A DNA stretch of 64,000 nt from Proteles cristata cristata (Eukaryota; Chordata; Mammalia; Carnivora; Hyaenidae), in the NCBI GenBank assembly GCA_017311185.1, contig JAESUZ010002606.1, positions 682,001-746,000 on the forward strand. The letters run 5' to 3'. Both the position numbers and the translations under genes were made by a program. The notes below the pieces were generated by a model, which saw only the letters and a list, made by a program, of their open reading frames with translations, had not been told where the DNA came from and searched no databases. Below, piece by piece: positions 48,601 to 60,539 of the stretch; the first letter of the stretch is position 1, and every line of letters starts with the position of its first letter.

Positions 48601-50934
48601 AATCTGGCAAGAGCATTTTCACTGCATTTGGATCTGGAAGACCTGAGATTAACCTGCTTGCATGTTCTCCATGGTTCTGGGCACCTTATTTATACCGTGT
48701 GCTTCCTCCCCTTTCTCTCCATCTATAATGCCAACGGCAAGAATATCAACTCGAAGTAAGTATGACGACTAAAGACATCCAGTAGATAAAAAGTACTTTA
48801 AAGATCTATGTAAATGTTCTTTGTAATTAATTTTAACAGCATCTTTAGACCAATGAGGCTGTTCTGAAGGAAAGGGAGTTCCCCATCCCCAGAGAAATGG
48901 AAGCAAAGACACACAAAGAATATGTGTCTGGGATTCCATGGCCTGCAAGCTGGACCATGAGCCCCGAAGATCCTTCCCATCTCCAAATCCAGTGACAAGT
49001 CTCATGAGGCGTGTGTGAGTGTATGCTAGTGAGGAGAAGCCACACGAGACCACCCAGGAGCAATGGGGGCTGTCCCACAGCCCCAGGGTCCTCTTTATTC
49101 TCAATGAAGAAACCAAGCTCCACATGGCTCAAATGATTTGACCCAATGGAAGAAGACATTTGACATTCCTCCGGTCCAAATCATTCTGGAGACTTTCCTC
49201 GCCCACTACCTACTCTTAATTCATTCCTCCCAAAATAGAGAAAGATATTAAATGAAAGGTCACTGCTACAATGCAAAACAATAACAAGCAAAAGAAATCG
49301 CCTCCCAAAATCAAAGGACAAAACGCCTGCATTAAAAATCCAGTATTCTTTGTACTCGTGTGAAACATCACCTGAAAAGTACATTCCTTCTAACAGTCTA
49401 AGGCAACAACCACAAAATGTTGACCCAGCTCCCCTATGCCCCAGTAAGGGGAGTAGGTTTCCAATGACCCAACCAAGGTGCCCTTCAGACATCTGGAGCA
49501 TGTAGCTTCTCTTTCCTACCTTTGGATTGGCCCAAGTTGTGCTAAAATTCCTCTCCAGTGGAGCCAGTAACAATGACAGCAAAAGGCAGAGCAACAGGCA
49601 CTTCTAGGCCCAGCGGTGCCTCAGCCCTGCACCAAGAAGCCAGGCATATAGGTTAGTGCATTTCATCATTGCACTGACCCTGTGAAGGAAGATTAGCCCA
49701 TTTCACAGAGGTAGAGACTAGACAGAGAGATTAAATAACATCTCTAAGCTCCTACAGTTGGTATGTTGGGAGCCGGGAGGTACTTTGTGTCAAATAACTG
49801 TGAAGCCAGGGCCTTTAGGATTCCTGAGGCACAAAGCACATTGGCAGCCCAGGCTCCCAAGATCCCTCCACTAGTTTATAACTATAGAGGTCAGCTGGGT
49901 CTGAGACCAGACACTATGGAAGGAAGAGAAAATGCTCTCTAAAATAACCACACCACATGGGGTCTTTCCTGAAATAGAGAGGCAATGTCCAAAGTTTGTC
50001 CCCAGAGATGTGTGATATAAAGAACTACAATCCCAATGTGTGGTGGGGCAGGGGCAGTGTTAGTGTCTTCCAGAGTACTTGTGAAGGATAAACTATAATC
50101 ACATGTAGGAGTTTAGGAAAAGAGCTGGAGAGAGAACTGTGCCACTTTCCTGGCTATCAGAGGGAGGCTGTGTCTAATGGATGGAGTCGTCAGACACTGG
50201 GAAATGGGCCTGTGGGGCAGCGGGAGCAGTGCCCAGCCTGAGATGAGGACCCACTCTCAGCACCATGCACTGCCCTTTGCTTAATTCCCCTTCATCAAAT
50301 TATTGATTTGGTTTTTTAGGAATTTGTAGCAAGTACGTACCAAGTAACAGACATATGTAGTATTTCCCTCCTCGGGAGGGTGGCCAGGTCCATCTACCAT
50401 CATCAGGTTGGTGACCAAGCCTTGGGCTTATCAGTCAGTCTCTTAAGAGTTTGGCCCACGGGGATCAATTATCCAGGATCCAGTCCCATTGAGTGAAAAA
50501 CAGCCTTCCCAAGGCAGCCAAGAAGCCTACCTAAAGCCAACCATGGAACTGGGAGGGGCGGCTGCCTGGCCTTATGCTGCGAGATCAGACTCAGCTGGCA
50601 CCAGGTTACATTTCACAAGGACCAGTCTTGAGATGGTGTGGGAATAACAAACCACAACCATGGAAATCTTGCAAAGGTTCAAATCCAGACCACGTACTTT
50701 GGGGGTTTGAATAGGGGTGAAGGGTGGGGTGGGATTTCATCTTAAACATGCCATTTTCTGTTCTGTCTACAACAAAGAAAGCATTCTTGAAGAGAGGAAA
50801 GGGAAAAGAAAAGCCTTCATTACTAATCAAAGAAAATTTCTTAGAAACCACAAAGAGGAACTTTGCTGGAGGAAATGGCTGAAAAATCTGATCAGAGGAA
50901 GGAAGAGGCATCAGATATAGAATGGCTGAAAGGG
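48601..50934. other. Intron sequence with one MIR, otherwise nothing recognised
   Basis: No gene. An open frame of 137 codons on the minus strand (49181-49594) has no family resemblance I recognise. Confidence 0.45.
49645..49770 (-). repeat. MIR SINE, minus strand
   Basis: GCCCATTTCACAGAGGTAGA and TTAAATAACATCTCTAAGCT match the antisense MIR core. Confidence 0.65.
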
Positions 50935-51562
50935 AGCTCAAATAAACAAACCAATCTTACACCTAAAGAAACTAAAAAAGGAACAAACAAAGCCCAAGGT
51001 GAGTAGAAGGAAGGAAACAATGAAGATCAAGACCAGAAATAAATGACACAGACTGAAAGAAAAATACAAAAAAAATCAGTGAAATCAGGAGCTGGTTCCT
51101 TGTAAAGATTAACAAAATAGATAAACCCTTGGCCAGACACATCAAGAAAAAAAGACCCAAATAAATAAAATCAGAAACAAAAGAGAAGTAACAGACACCA
51201 CAGAAATACAAAGGATTGGAAGAGAACACTATGAAAAATGGTATGTCAACAAATTGGACAACCTAGGTGAAATGGATAGATTCCTAAAAACATATAATCT
51301 TCTAAAATGTAATCAGGAAGAAATAGAAAATCTGAATAGACCAATTACTAGTAATCAAATTGAACTGATAATCAAAAAACTACCATAAAATAAGAGTCAG
51401 GGACCAGATGGACTGACAGGAAAATTCTACCAAACGTTTAAAGAGATACTACCAATTTTCATAAAACTATTCCAAAAAATAGAAAAGGAAAAAAAGCTTC
51501 TAAATGTATTCTATGAGGCCAACATTACACTGACACTAAAACCAGCCAAAGACATCACACAC

Positions 51563-51600
<38 letters not shown>

Positions 51601-52110
51601 GAAGGAAAAGAAAAAAGAAAGAAAACTAGAGGCCAATATCTCTGATGTACATAGATGCAAAAATCCTCAACAAAATATTAGCAAAACGTATTTGACAATA
51701 CATTAAAAAGATCATTCACTACAATCAAGCAAAATTTATTCCAGGGATGCAAGGATGGTTCAATATTTGCAAATCAATCAACACAATATACCACATCAAC
51801 AAAATGAAGGATAAAAATCATATGATCACATCAATAGATGCAGAAAAAGCATTTCCTGAAATTCAACATCTGTTCATGATAAAAACTCTCAACAAAGTGG
51901 GTTCAGAGGGAACATACTTCAATGTAATAAAGGTCATATATGAAAAATGCACAGCTAACATCATACCTAGTAGTGAAAAGCTGAGTCCTTTTAAGATCAG
52001 GAACAACACAAAAAAGTCCATGCTTGCCACTTTTATCCAACATAGTACTGATTGCCAAAGCAATCAGATAAGAAAAAGAAATGAAGCATACATATGGGCA
52101 AAGAAGAAAT
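50935..52110 (+). mobile_element. L1 ORF2 fragment, plus strand
   Basis: Plus-strand L1 ORF2 text includes CAGGAGCTGGTTCCTTGTAA (about 51088), AGGCCAATATCTCTGATG and ACATCAATAGATGCAGAAAA. Residues such as [12 protein letters not shown] mark the start of the reverse-transcriptase core. Both ends are truncated. A (CA)n run sits inside at 51556-51598, and frame breaks are frequent. Confidence 0.85.
51556..51598. repeat. (CA)n microsatellite inside an L1 fragment
   Basis: A run of about 20 CA units with one interruption near its start. Confidence 0.97.
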
Positions 52111-52351
52111 TGGGGAGTATCTGCAGATGGGGTGGGGATGGATGCTCTGAGCTAGGGAACCTCTCCTCTGGGCTACTCCCTAATGCTAGGTCCTAAGCCC
52201 CCTTCTTTTGATTCTACACCTTCCTTGGGCAAAACTCACCCTCCTTGTGGTGATGGGTGCCACTTAAATGCTAATGATTCCCAAATCTGGAACTCTAGAT
52301 GTCTCTTCTAAGCTCCAAATCTTGAACACAGGGCCTGGTGTTCAATAATTA

Positions 52352-52487
52352 CCCACTGATGGCTCCATCAGTTAAAGGTCCAACTTCGGCTCAGGTCATG
52401 ATCTCATGGCTTGTGAATTTGCTGACAGCTCAGAGCCTGGAGCCTGCTTTGGATTCTGTGTCTCCTTTGCTCTCTGCCCCTCCCCCA

Positions 52488-52542
<55 letters not shown>

Positions 52543-52562
52543 CCCCTCCCTCCCTCCCTCCC
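52352..52562 (+). mobile_element. tRNA-Lys SINE with expanded CT tail
   Basis: Head is worn (GATGGCTCCATCAGTTAAAG) and the body is clear (CTCAGGTCATGATCTCATGG). The CT region grew into (TC)n at about 52492-52535, then (CCTC)n. Confidence 0.85.
52492..52562. repeat. (TC)n and (CCTC)n microsatellite
   Basis: About 22 TC units followed by CCTC repeats, grown from the CT-rich tail of a SINE. Confidence 0.95.
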
Positions 52563-52603
52563 TCATGGCATCATGCCTGGATGACCTTAAAAGTCTCCTA
52601 ATC

Positions 52604-52810
52604 CAGGTGGCCTGGGTGGCTCAGTCAGTTGACTGACTTCAACTCAGTCATGATCTTGCAGTTCATGGGTTTGAGCCCTGTGTTAGCACAGAGCCTGGAG
52701 CCTGCTTCAGCTTCTGTGTCTCCTTCTCTCTCCACCCCTCCCCTGCTCACACTCTGTCTCTATGTCTTTCTCAAAAACAAATAAACATTAAAAAATTTTT
52801 TTAAGTAAAT
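52604..52810 (+). mobile_element. tRNA-Lys SINE
   Basis: Head GGTGGCCTGGGTGGCTCAG. Perfect 15-bp duplication AAAAGTCTCCTAATC at 52589-52603 and 52811-52825. Confidence 0.95.
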
Positions 52811-52849
52811 AAAAGTCTCCTAATCAGTCTTGGCCTCCCTCAAGTCCAC

Positions 52850-53235
52850 CAGAATGACTCTTCTGAATGCAAATCAGATCCTATCTGTCCCTGCTTAAAT
52901 AAATTCCTACTATGGACCTCATCACTGTAGGAATAAAGCCCAAATCCATTAGTCCTTCTGGTCTCTGGCTTCTCTGCACCTTATCTCTCCAGTTCCTATC
53001 ACCCACTCGTGCTCCGGTCACATAATAATGCTCAGCAGTCCCAGTCAGGTGAGAACCTCCTAGGACTCTGACTAAGAAGCCCTGTTCCCATTGCTCCACT
53101 CAGCAAACTTCTACTCATCCTTCAAATCCCAGCTCAATGGCCAGCTCTTTAGAAGCCTTCCTGTTTCCCTAGGTAGGTCCTCATTAACAGGACTTGCACC
53201 ATAGCCCGTGAGCTCCTTGGGGGAGGGGCTAAGTT
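52850..53235 (+). repeat. L2 LINE portion, plus strand
   Basis: AATCAGATCCTATCTGTCCC, CCTTCAAATCCCAGCTCAAT and GTGAGCTCCTTGGGGGAGGG follow L2 order. Confidence 0.7.
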
Positions 53236-53584
53236 TTACACACTCTGAATACTCTGACTAGATTGATGCTTATGACTCTGATGAAATGTTTCATAAGCGA
53301 TGGAAGGAATTAAGTTTCTCCTTAAACTAGAGGAACAAGCAGAGGATGTGGGATGGTAAGAGCTCCGGCTCTGCTCAGCCATTCTCCTATATGATCTCAT
53401 GCAAATCATTTTTGTGCAAGGAGATTAGAATTAAGCCAAAAGGATATCTAGGACTCATTTTGGGGGCTACTAAGAACCCTCCTCCAATGCTGCTTTTCCC
53501 TAAACAAGAACATGAACAAGTGGCAAAGGAGTATTGATTAGCACCCTTAAAAGGTTTATATAGATCTTTAAGAAATAATTTTCA

Positions 53585-53806
53585 GGGCTCTTGGGTGGCT
53601 CAGTCAGTTAAGTGTCTGACTCTCGGTTTCGGCTCAAGTCATCATCTCACTGCTTGCGAGATGAAGCCCCATGTGGGGCTCTGTGCTGATAGCATGGAAG
53701 TTGCCTGGGATTCTCTCTCCGTCCCTCCTCTGTTCATGCTCTCTCTTGCATGTGCGCACTCGCTCTCTCTCCCTCTCCCTCTCAAAATTAATAAACTTAA
53801 AAAAAT
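53585..53806 (+). mobile_element. tRNA-Lys SINE
   Basis: Head GGGCTCTTGGGTGGCTCAG, TCGGTTTCGGCTCAAGTC, tail CTCAAAATTAATAAAC. Confidence 0.92.
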
Positions 53807-55434
53807 AATAATTCTCAAGTCACTTGGCTTAACACTAAGACATTTCCCCCATCTTGGATCTAGCCAAAAATTTATCAAACTCTCAATGAGCTGATGGGGA
53901 AGGAAACAAAGGTAAAAAACAGAGAAAGTACATACTCAACACCTATAGAGCGCATTCACAGCCAAGGCACCCCAAATGGCTGCAAAGGAATTCTACGATC
54001 AGTCTTAACCTCTCCTTGAGGCAAATGACAACCTGCTAAGAAAGACAAATTTGACATGTTTCTGAAGCATGTACATGAGCAAACTCCCACCTCCTGGGAA
54101 AGAAATACAAATAACAGAGCCAGGCTGCCGATCTTGCTGATGTACAGAGAGAAGGGACCAGCCCTGATGCTGGGGTTGTGGCTGGATGCAGGGACAGGAC
54201 AGCTTCCCTATAAACTGGCACAATGCCCTGGACACAGTGGGCATGCACATTTGATAAGAGAATGAATTCTCAAGAATGTAACTCAAGACAAAACTCATGC
54301 AAATGAACTATGAGCCTCTGTCTTTTTTTTTTTAATGTGCTATGCAGTTTCTAAAAATTTCTGAAAATCATAGAAATGATGGATTTCATAGAGAAGCAAT
54401 ACCTTAAAGAAGTTACATATGCCTTGCTCTGGAGCACACTCCTAACTCTTAAAGCATCCTGTGGTTGCATGGTATTTTTGTACCCCACCAAGACTCATGG
54501 ATTTCTTTGATCCCTTCTTCCCAGCATTCCCATGTGTCCCCTGCTTTGGTCGGCAGCCTCAGAAGATGCCTGCCCTCCATTCCTTTCCTCCCTGTACGCA
54601 CAGGCCCCTCTCACATCAAGGGGCAGAAGTTCCCCTTATCTTGCATTCAGGTTAGTGTGACCTTCTTGGACCATAGTGACCAGTGTAGCCTCTAAAAAAA
54701 AGACTCTGGTAGTTTCCATTTTCTCCCAGAGGCCACCACGCCTGTGAGGAAGCCCAAGCTAACCACATGGAGAGGTCACCTGGAGGAGCTCCAAGGCTCC
54801 AGGCCTTCCTAGAGCTTTCCAGCATAGTGGTCAGCTGGAATGCCAGTGGCTGAATGCAATAGCCCAGGTGGTCAGGAAGCGACCCCAGCCAGTGCCATAT
54901 GAAACAGAAAAACTGCCCAGCTGAGCACAGTCAGCCCACATAAGAAGATAGTAACCTATTACTCTGAGATTGTCACAGCAATGGATAACTGAAATGCTTA
55001 GTAAATTGGATTCATTTAGGTGCTGGAAGGCCACTGAGAAAGAGTTTCCTAGAGAACCAAAACATCCAAACTTGTTTTTATCCAGTTCTGACCAAAAAAA
55101 TATTTGTAGAATGCAACACCACACCCCATCCTGTACTAAATGTAATGTAATATTTTCTTGACGAATGGGTCATCCCCGCAGCGACATCAGGAACCACACT
55201 GTCCTACAATGTAATGAAGCCTCCAGCAGCCACAGAAATATGTAGGCTTTTAGTTGCAACCTGTTCAGTCTGCAGACAGCAATGCACCTTGATCAGCAGT
55301 AACATGCTTGTCCCTGGAAACACCTCATTCTCCGTCACCAGCTCCCTCTAATGGTTGGGACCCTATCCCCGCTGGACTGGAACTTTATCTCTACAGGTCT
55401 GAGGAAAGATAGTCCAAGAGGTTCTTTTATGATT
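53807..55434. other. Intron sequence, nothing recognised
   Basis: A poly-T run near 54323 and chance frames only. Confidence 0.5.
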
Positions 55435-55600
55435 GAAGAGAAGGAACTCTAGAACCCCACTGATCTGAGTTTGAATCCTGATCCGCCACCTGCTAGCTAT
55501 ATGGCCTTGGACCAGTCATGGCACTCGTGCACATTTCAGTTTCCCCATCTGTAAACGAACACAGTATCTGCCCCCTGTGGAGAGCTACACGCCGGAAACA
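55435..55600 (+). repeat. MIR SINE, plus strand
   Basis: GAGTTTGAATCCTGATCCGC, CTGCTAGCTATATGGCCTTG and CAGTTTCCCCATCTGTAAAC form a clear MIR. Confidence 0.85.
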
Positions 55601-55748
55601 CAGCAAGAGCTCAGTAAATGAGGGCACCCTGTCTCTACTCCATGTTCGGTGGGCCTGGCCCTGCATGTGGGTGCTCCCCCTGAGCACACATAGCTGAGTG
55701 TCCATCAGGATTACCCCCATGGAAGTTTATCATCAAGAGTGCCTATCA

Positions 55749-55957
55749 GTGGGCTGCCTGGGTGGCTCAGTTGGTTAAATATCCAACTCCTGATTTCAGC
55801 CCAGGTCATGATCCCAGGGTTGTAGGCTTGAGGCCCTCATGGGACTCAGCGCTGAGCGTGGAACCTACTTAAGACCCCCCCACCCCGTCTTTCTCTGCCC
55901 CTCCCCTGCGCTTGTTCACATACCATGTGCTCAGTCTCAAAAAAAAAAAAAAAAAAA
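55749..55957 (+). mobile_element. tRNA-Lys SINE
   Basis: Head GGGCTGCCTGGGTGGCTCAG and a long pure poly-A. Duplication AGTGCCTATCA at 55738-55748 and 55958-55968. Confidence 0.95.
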
Positions 55958-56446
55958 AGTGCCTATCAAAAGGGGACAGTGGAGACAGGGTCTGGAAGGG
56001 AAGGTCTGAACATGTATTCAGGGTTGGGACACCCTAGTGGGATTTACTGTACAAACGTGAAGAAACTGGAGAACAATGACGACCTTGGAATCCTAAGTCT
56101 GTCTCATGGCTGTTCACCTGGACTACTAGGCAGATCAAGTCCAGGGGTGGGTGCGTGTACACCCTGGAGCTCACAAGGTAAGCCTGGGGGCAGGGCAAGG
56201 GGAGCGCTGGGGTCTGACTGGCCCTACTGCTACCCAATTCCCCACCACTGGCCCAGCCCCGGGCTTTGGTTTCCTCTCCAGGAAAACCATCTTTAATGAT
56301 AAAGAGCCAACTGAAAATAAATATGAGGGATCTGAGATTCACGGCAAAACATCAGTGAGGTAACGTGGTGAAAATCAGGACCCCCTGCGTATGCACGGCA
56401 AGGACGTACTGGAAAAGCCGTTCTCATACACAGGAGGATCAGAAAA

Positions 56447-56449
<3 letters not shown>

Positions 56450-56478
<29 letters not shown>
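56450..56478. repeat. (AC)n microsatellite
   Basis: A pure AC run of about 14 units, not attached to a SINE. Confidence 0.97.
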
Positions 56479-56479
<1 letters not shown>

Positions 56480-57069
56480 GCGGGACTGGGGCGGTGACTT
56501 TCTGCAAAGTCTGCAAAGTCGTTTCCATGTCCAGTAATGGACTGTTCTTCCACAGCTGGATTTGATGCCTCCCCATCCCTTCTACACCTTTCCTTATTAT
56601 TTTGGTTCCTAAGACACGCCCACCTGCACACACTGCGCGGAGAGATGACCCTTCTGTCCTGCTCTGGGCTGGCAGCTTTGTCTCCCCACTCATTTCCTGC
56701 ACGGCCCCCACCCTGCCGTCTTCCTGCCCCAGCTCATCACATTTCATCCCACACAGACCAGTCAGGTAACAACCAGGAAGATGCCATCATGGCTTCTCCC
56801 CTCCTTATGTCCAGTTCCCAGGGGGACATGGGGGGTACCTGCTGTGACATTTTAGGGCCTCCCACCTCTTGGTACCTTTCTTCAATGCCACTTAGCAAAG
56901 ACACTTCGGGGCAGCCAGAGAAGCAGGAAAGAGGCTCAGAAGCCTGTGTTCCAGTGGAAGAGTGGCTCTCAGGGAAGCAAGGCTCTGGATAAGTCCTGCC
57001 TCCTTCTCCCCGTCGTCCCCCCTTCTCACTCAACAGGGAACCCTCCCCAGTTACCCAGCCCCCCACTAA

Positions 57070-57180
57070 CTCCCAACCTCCCTGAGCCTCAGTTTCCTCA
57101 TCTATAAAATGGAGCCAGTCACATCCGGGATCAAACGAGACAATGTATGTAGAACCCTAAACTCCAGCCTGCAGATGAAG
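57070..57180 (+). repeat. MIR SINE 3' half, plus strand
   Basis: GAGCCTCAGTTTCCTCATCT then AAAATGGAGCCAGTCAC is the MIR 3' half. Confidence 0.8.
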
Positions 57181-59534
57181 GAGTCTGGAAGCATCCGCCC
57201 TCTCACACTATATCCTACTATAGCTGCTCCAGCCCCTTGGAGCGGAATGTTCATTCACAGGGTGAACGCTCTGTGTGATGTGTACGTGTGAAGGAATTAC
57301 ACACCCACGTCCTATCGTGGCCCCAGTTGTAAACAAAGGTCTTAGCAGGCTATTAATTCCAAGAGAAAATTTTGCCCCCAAATAGCCTTTCTGCTACAAA
57401 ATAAAGCTATGAAATAGTTTTCAAATGTTGTTCCTTGTCCCTGAACGTCCACAGACTCTAACCACCCCGTCAGAAGCAAGCAGGCTGTGTGGGCGCATCT
57501 GGGTCTGGCGAACGGCCACTGGCCTCAGGAATGCTTCCCACCACCTTGGCTGCATCTTCACCCATAAGCTGATGCCTGGTCCTGCCTTGGGTCCCTCCTG
57601 CTCCATCACATCACCCTAAGCGGCAGTTTGTGGCAGTAGAGAGCGAGTTGTGCCATGAGAGGCTGGTGGTGCCAGGACTCAGGCAAGGGGAAGGATGTGG
57701 GGAGACCCAGCTAGCTGCAGCTCGCTCCCCGCAGCCTGGCTCCCCTGCACTCAGCCTCAGACTGGGATTGTCTGATTCCCGTTATTCCCAGACCCCGCAG
57801 GCTGCAAGGCCCATAGTATTGCTCAGTAATCTTCACTCCTGTACTAACAAATGAGCAACACCCCAACCCTACACCCCATCTAACAGCCCAGCTCCACCTG
57901 CTCTTCCGGTCAGAACCCCAACCTCCCTGTCTCCTATGAGAAGAGCCCAGGGCAGGATGGACATCTTGCCCCTGACATTCCAGGCTACCCTGAGGTCTCC
58001 CTGTCCCTCTGTCTACCCCCTGACCCCCTACCGGATTGCGAGAATGAAGGGTATAGGAAGCCGTGGACAGTGAAAATGTTTCTTAGTGCTGCCGGTGGCA
58101 GCAGCAATGGAGCCTTTCCAAAGCCCCCAGATCCAGTATCTGCTGGAGCCCAGTTCACCCCTCCCCATCAGCCCAGGAGGGAGTCCCTGGCTGTATCCAA
58201 CAGGTGACGGGCAACAAAAAAGAAAAGGAGTCTTTAGGCAAGAGAAAGAAGAGCAAGGATGTGCTGGGGTCTGGAGAACCTTCCCGGTGATACCCCCGCT
58301 GGGGATCCGGCTACCCACCCCATTCTCACACCCCCGTTCCAGCCTACTCTTGGTCTCAGGAGGGAACACGGGCCCGCAGGAGCAGAGGGCAGAGGCGTGT
58401 TGCCTTATTCCATGGCTGGAGGAGACATGTATTCAGTGTTCTCCCCACAGCGCACATGGCCACATGGGGCTCAGTTTCGACCACATTCAGAAATGCTGAA
58501 TGCAGGAACTCTGGGACTTATAACTTGGGCAAGTGGGTCTGGGAACCCAGAAACCTTTTAAAAAGTCATATTAGTTCCAAACAAGTGACTCAAACTTCTG
58601 GAACGCAGCCCACTGAAAGCTGGGGCCTCCTGCATTCTATCTCAGGCTCCCAAATGGACCTTGAGAGGCAGCTCCTCCTTCCCCTCCATTCCCAAAGTCA
58701 CATCCAGGGCACAATTTCTAGGTCAAGGCCATGCTCTCCTGGGATGCTAATAGTGTTATCTTCTGCTTACTTATTTTTCTTTTTTCCCTATTTCCTAACC
58801 TTTTTGGGGTTTTTGTCTCTTCTTAGCAGCACCCAAAGAATACAAGCAAATCATGAGTTTAGTGTTCGGGCTCCAAAGGGGAGAATTTGGTTTTGCTCCC
58901 TTAATGGACAGCGAAGCATATGGGAAACTCCAGTGGTCCAGGGGCCTGGGCAGAGAGGAAGAGGCCAGAAGTGACTGCTTAGTAGAAAGTAATGGTTCAA
59001 AGTTGGAGGTCAGACCCCAAAGGCTGCCATGCCCACCTGCCTGCCTGTTCGGAGCTGTGCTTCCCGATTCCAAGCAGAAAGGACTCCTGCCATTCTTCCC
59101 CAGATAGCTTCCAGCAGGACCCTTGGCCGGCAGAGGCACCAGCTAAAGTTACGGACTCCAAAGTCAAGAGAGCAATGGCAGATTGTCACTCTATGTGAAC
59201 AGGGCATTGGAGCAAAACCAAGGGAAGCGTTGGTGTGCCCAGGGGGCCCACACGCACCAGCCCAGGGCTGGGCTTCTGCAGGACGCACCAAGCTTCCCGA
59301 GAGAAGACACGGCATGAGCCACGATGGAAGAGCAGGAAGAATCTTGGTCCAGGAACCAGGAAAAAGTTAAAACAGAAAATCTGTGTTTTCCTCTAACCAA
59401 GTGGGAGGCAACAGGATGGCTCCCTGGGGTTGCATCAACCCCTACGGCACTGCTAGGCCTATGGAGAACTTGGCCCTCAAGCCCAGGAGACCGTGACAAT
59501 GGCTTTGGCCGAGATGCAGCCAGCGTCATGATAG

Positions 59535-59685
59535 AGGAGGAAGAGCACCGGAACTGGAATCGAGAAAGGGCTGCTCCAGGCGGGTGACCACCATAACTAC
59601 CTATGCAGCCTCGAGACCACTTTCCATCTCTGGGCTCACAAATAAAGAAGGTGCACCTAGGCTACAAGACTGTGGAACTGACTGA
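59535..59685 (+). repeat. Diverged MIR, plus strand
   Basis: GAACTGGAATCGAGAAAGGG and TTTCCATCTCTGGGCTCACA recall MIR. Diverged. Confidence 0.45.
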
Positions 59686-60539
59686 CGGAGCCCCACAGGC
59701 TCCTCCGGATGGGCTAGTAGATAAACTCAGATGCAGCGAATCACAGCTCCCAGTCTCTATAGCCCCTCACCACCTCGTCAGGGTCTTGGCTTCCGGCAGG
59801 AACACAATGTAATTAGTTAAGCGGCGGCCAAAACTCCACCGCTTCCAACAGAACGCGTCCTCAAAGAACTAGCAGACCCTCCGCCACATTGGCGAACACG
59901 ATTGTCCCTGTGTATGTCGCCATAGCTTCTACCTGCTCCGTGCACCCTGAGCTCCCAGCGGCAGGCGAAGGATGGAGGACCATCACACCTTCGTGTTTCC
60001 CGGTGCATCTTCACCCACATCCCCTTCGGTCTTGATAACCAGCACTTATGCAGACAGACAGTCCTCATCCGAGAGAGGGGCACCGAGTCCACACAAGTCA
60101 GGCAACTGCTGGAGCGAGTCAAGGACAGGCTGGAGACCAGACGCTAAGGGAACCCCCCCTTCCCCATGAGAGGTCTTTCTGGAGAAGATCAAGGACAGAG
60201 GGAAGGGCCAGGATGACGCTGCCTTGGAACCAGGCCTACTGGGCCTTCCTGCTGCCCACTTGGGCTGAACACAAGTGACAGAGTGGCCCTGAGGCCCAAT
60301 GTCCTGACATCCTCCACTCCCTCAGGCTAAACACAGAAAGCTCTAGAGCAAAGCCAGGGGGTGAGGGAGAGATGATGGTCTTCCTGCACGAGCAGCCGAG
60401 AGCCCCAGAGGCACTCCCCCAACACACGCTGACTCAAGGGCAAAGAAAACAATGCCATCCCACCTTTGAAACCCGTACCACCTCGCAAGAGAGCTGATGG
60501 GAAGGGACGCCCCCGGGTGGGACTCAAGGCGGGACTCAC

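Larger units (their letters stand above)
14851..60539 (-). other. ADCY3: ADCY3 intron between coding exons 1 and 2
   Basis: The span between donor GTGAGT (60539) and acceptor GGGGCACAG (14851) is 45,689 bases. I found no further exon or nested protein gene in it. Its content is mostly SINEs, L1 pieces, L2, MIR and hAT relics listed separately. Open frames in this interval are explained by L1 ORF relics or are short chance frames. Confidence 0.9.
55969..60539. other. Intron sequence adjoining coding exon 1
   Basis: SINE-free for 4.5 kb up to the exon, with one AC microsatellite and two MIR pieces. Many short frames on both strands, none recognised. Low SINE density next to the promoter fits possible regulatory constraint, which is inference. 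Confidence 0.45.

Noticed and set aside
51747..52196. 149-codon plus-strand frame with reverse-transcriptase-like start
   Set aside because: It is a piece of L1 ORF2, not a host gene.
60327..60539. Continuation of the ADCY3 frame past residue 225
   Set aside because: A strong GTGAGT donor stands at 60539 and the family sequence continues in the exon at 14850, so this part is intronic.
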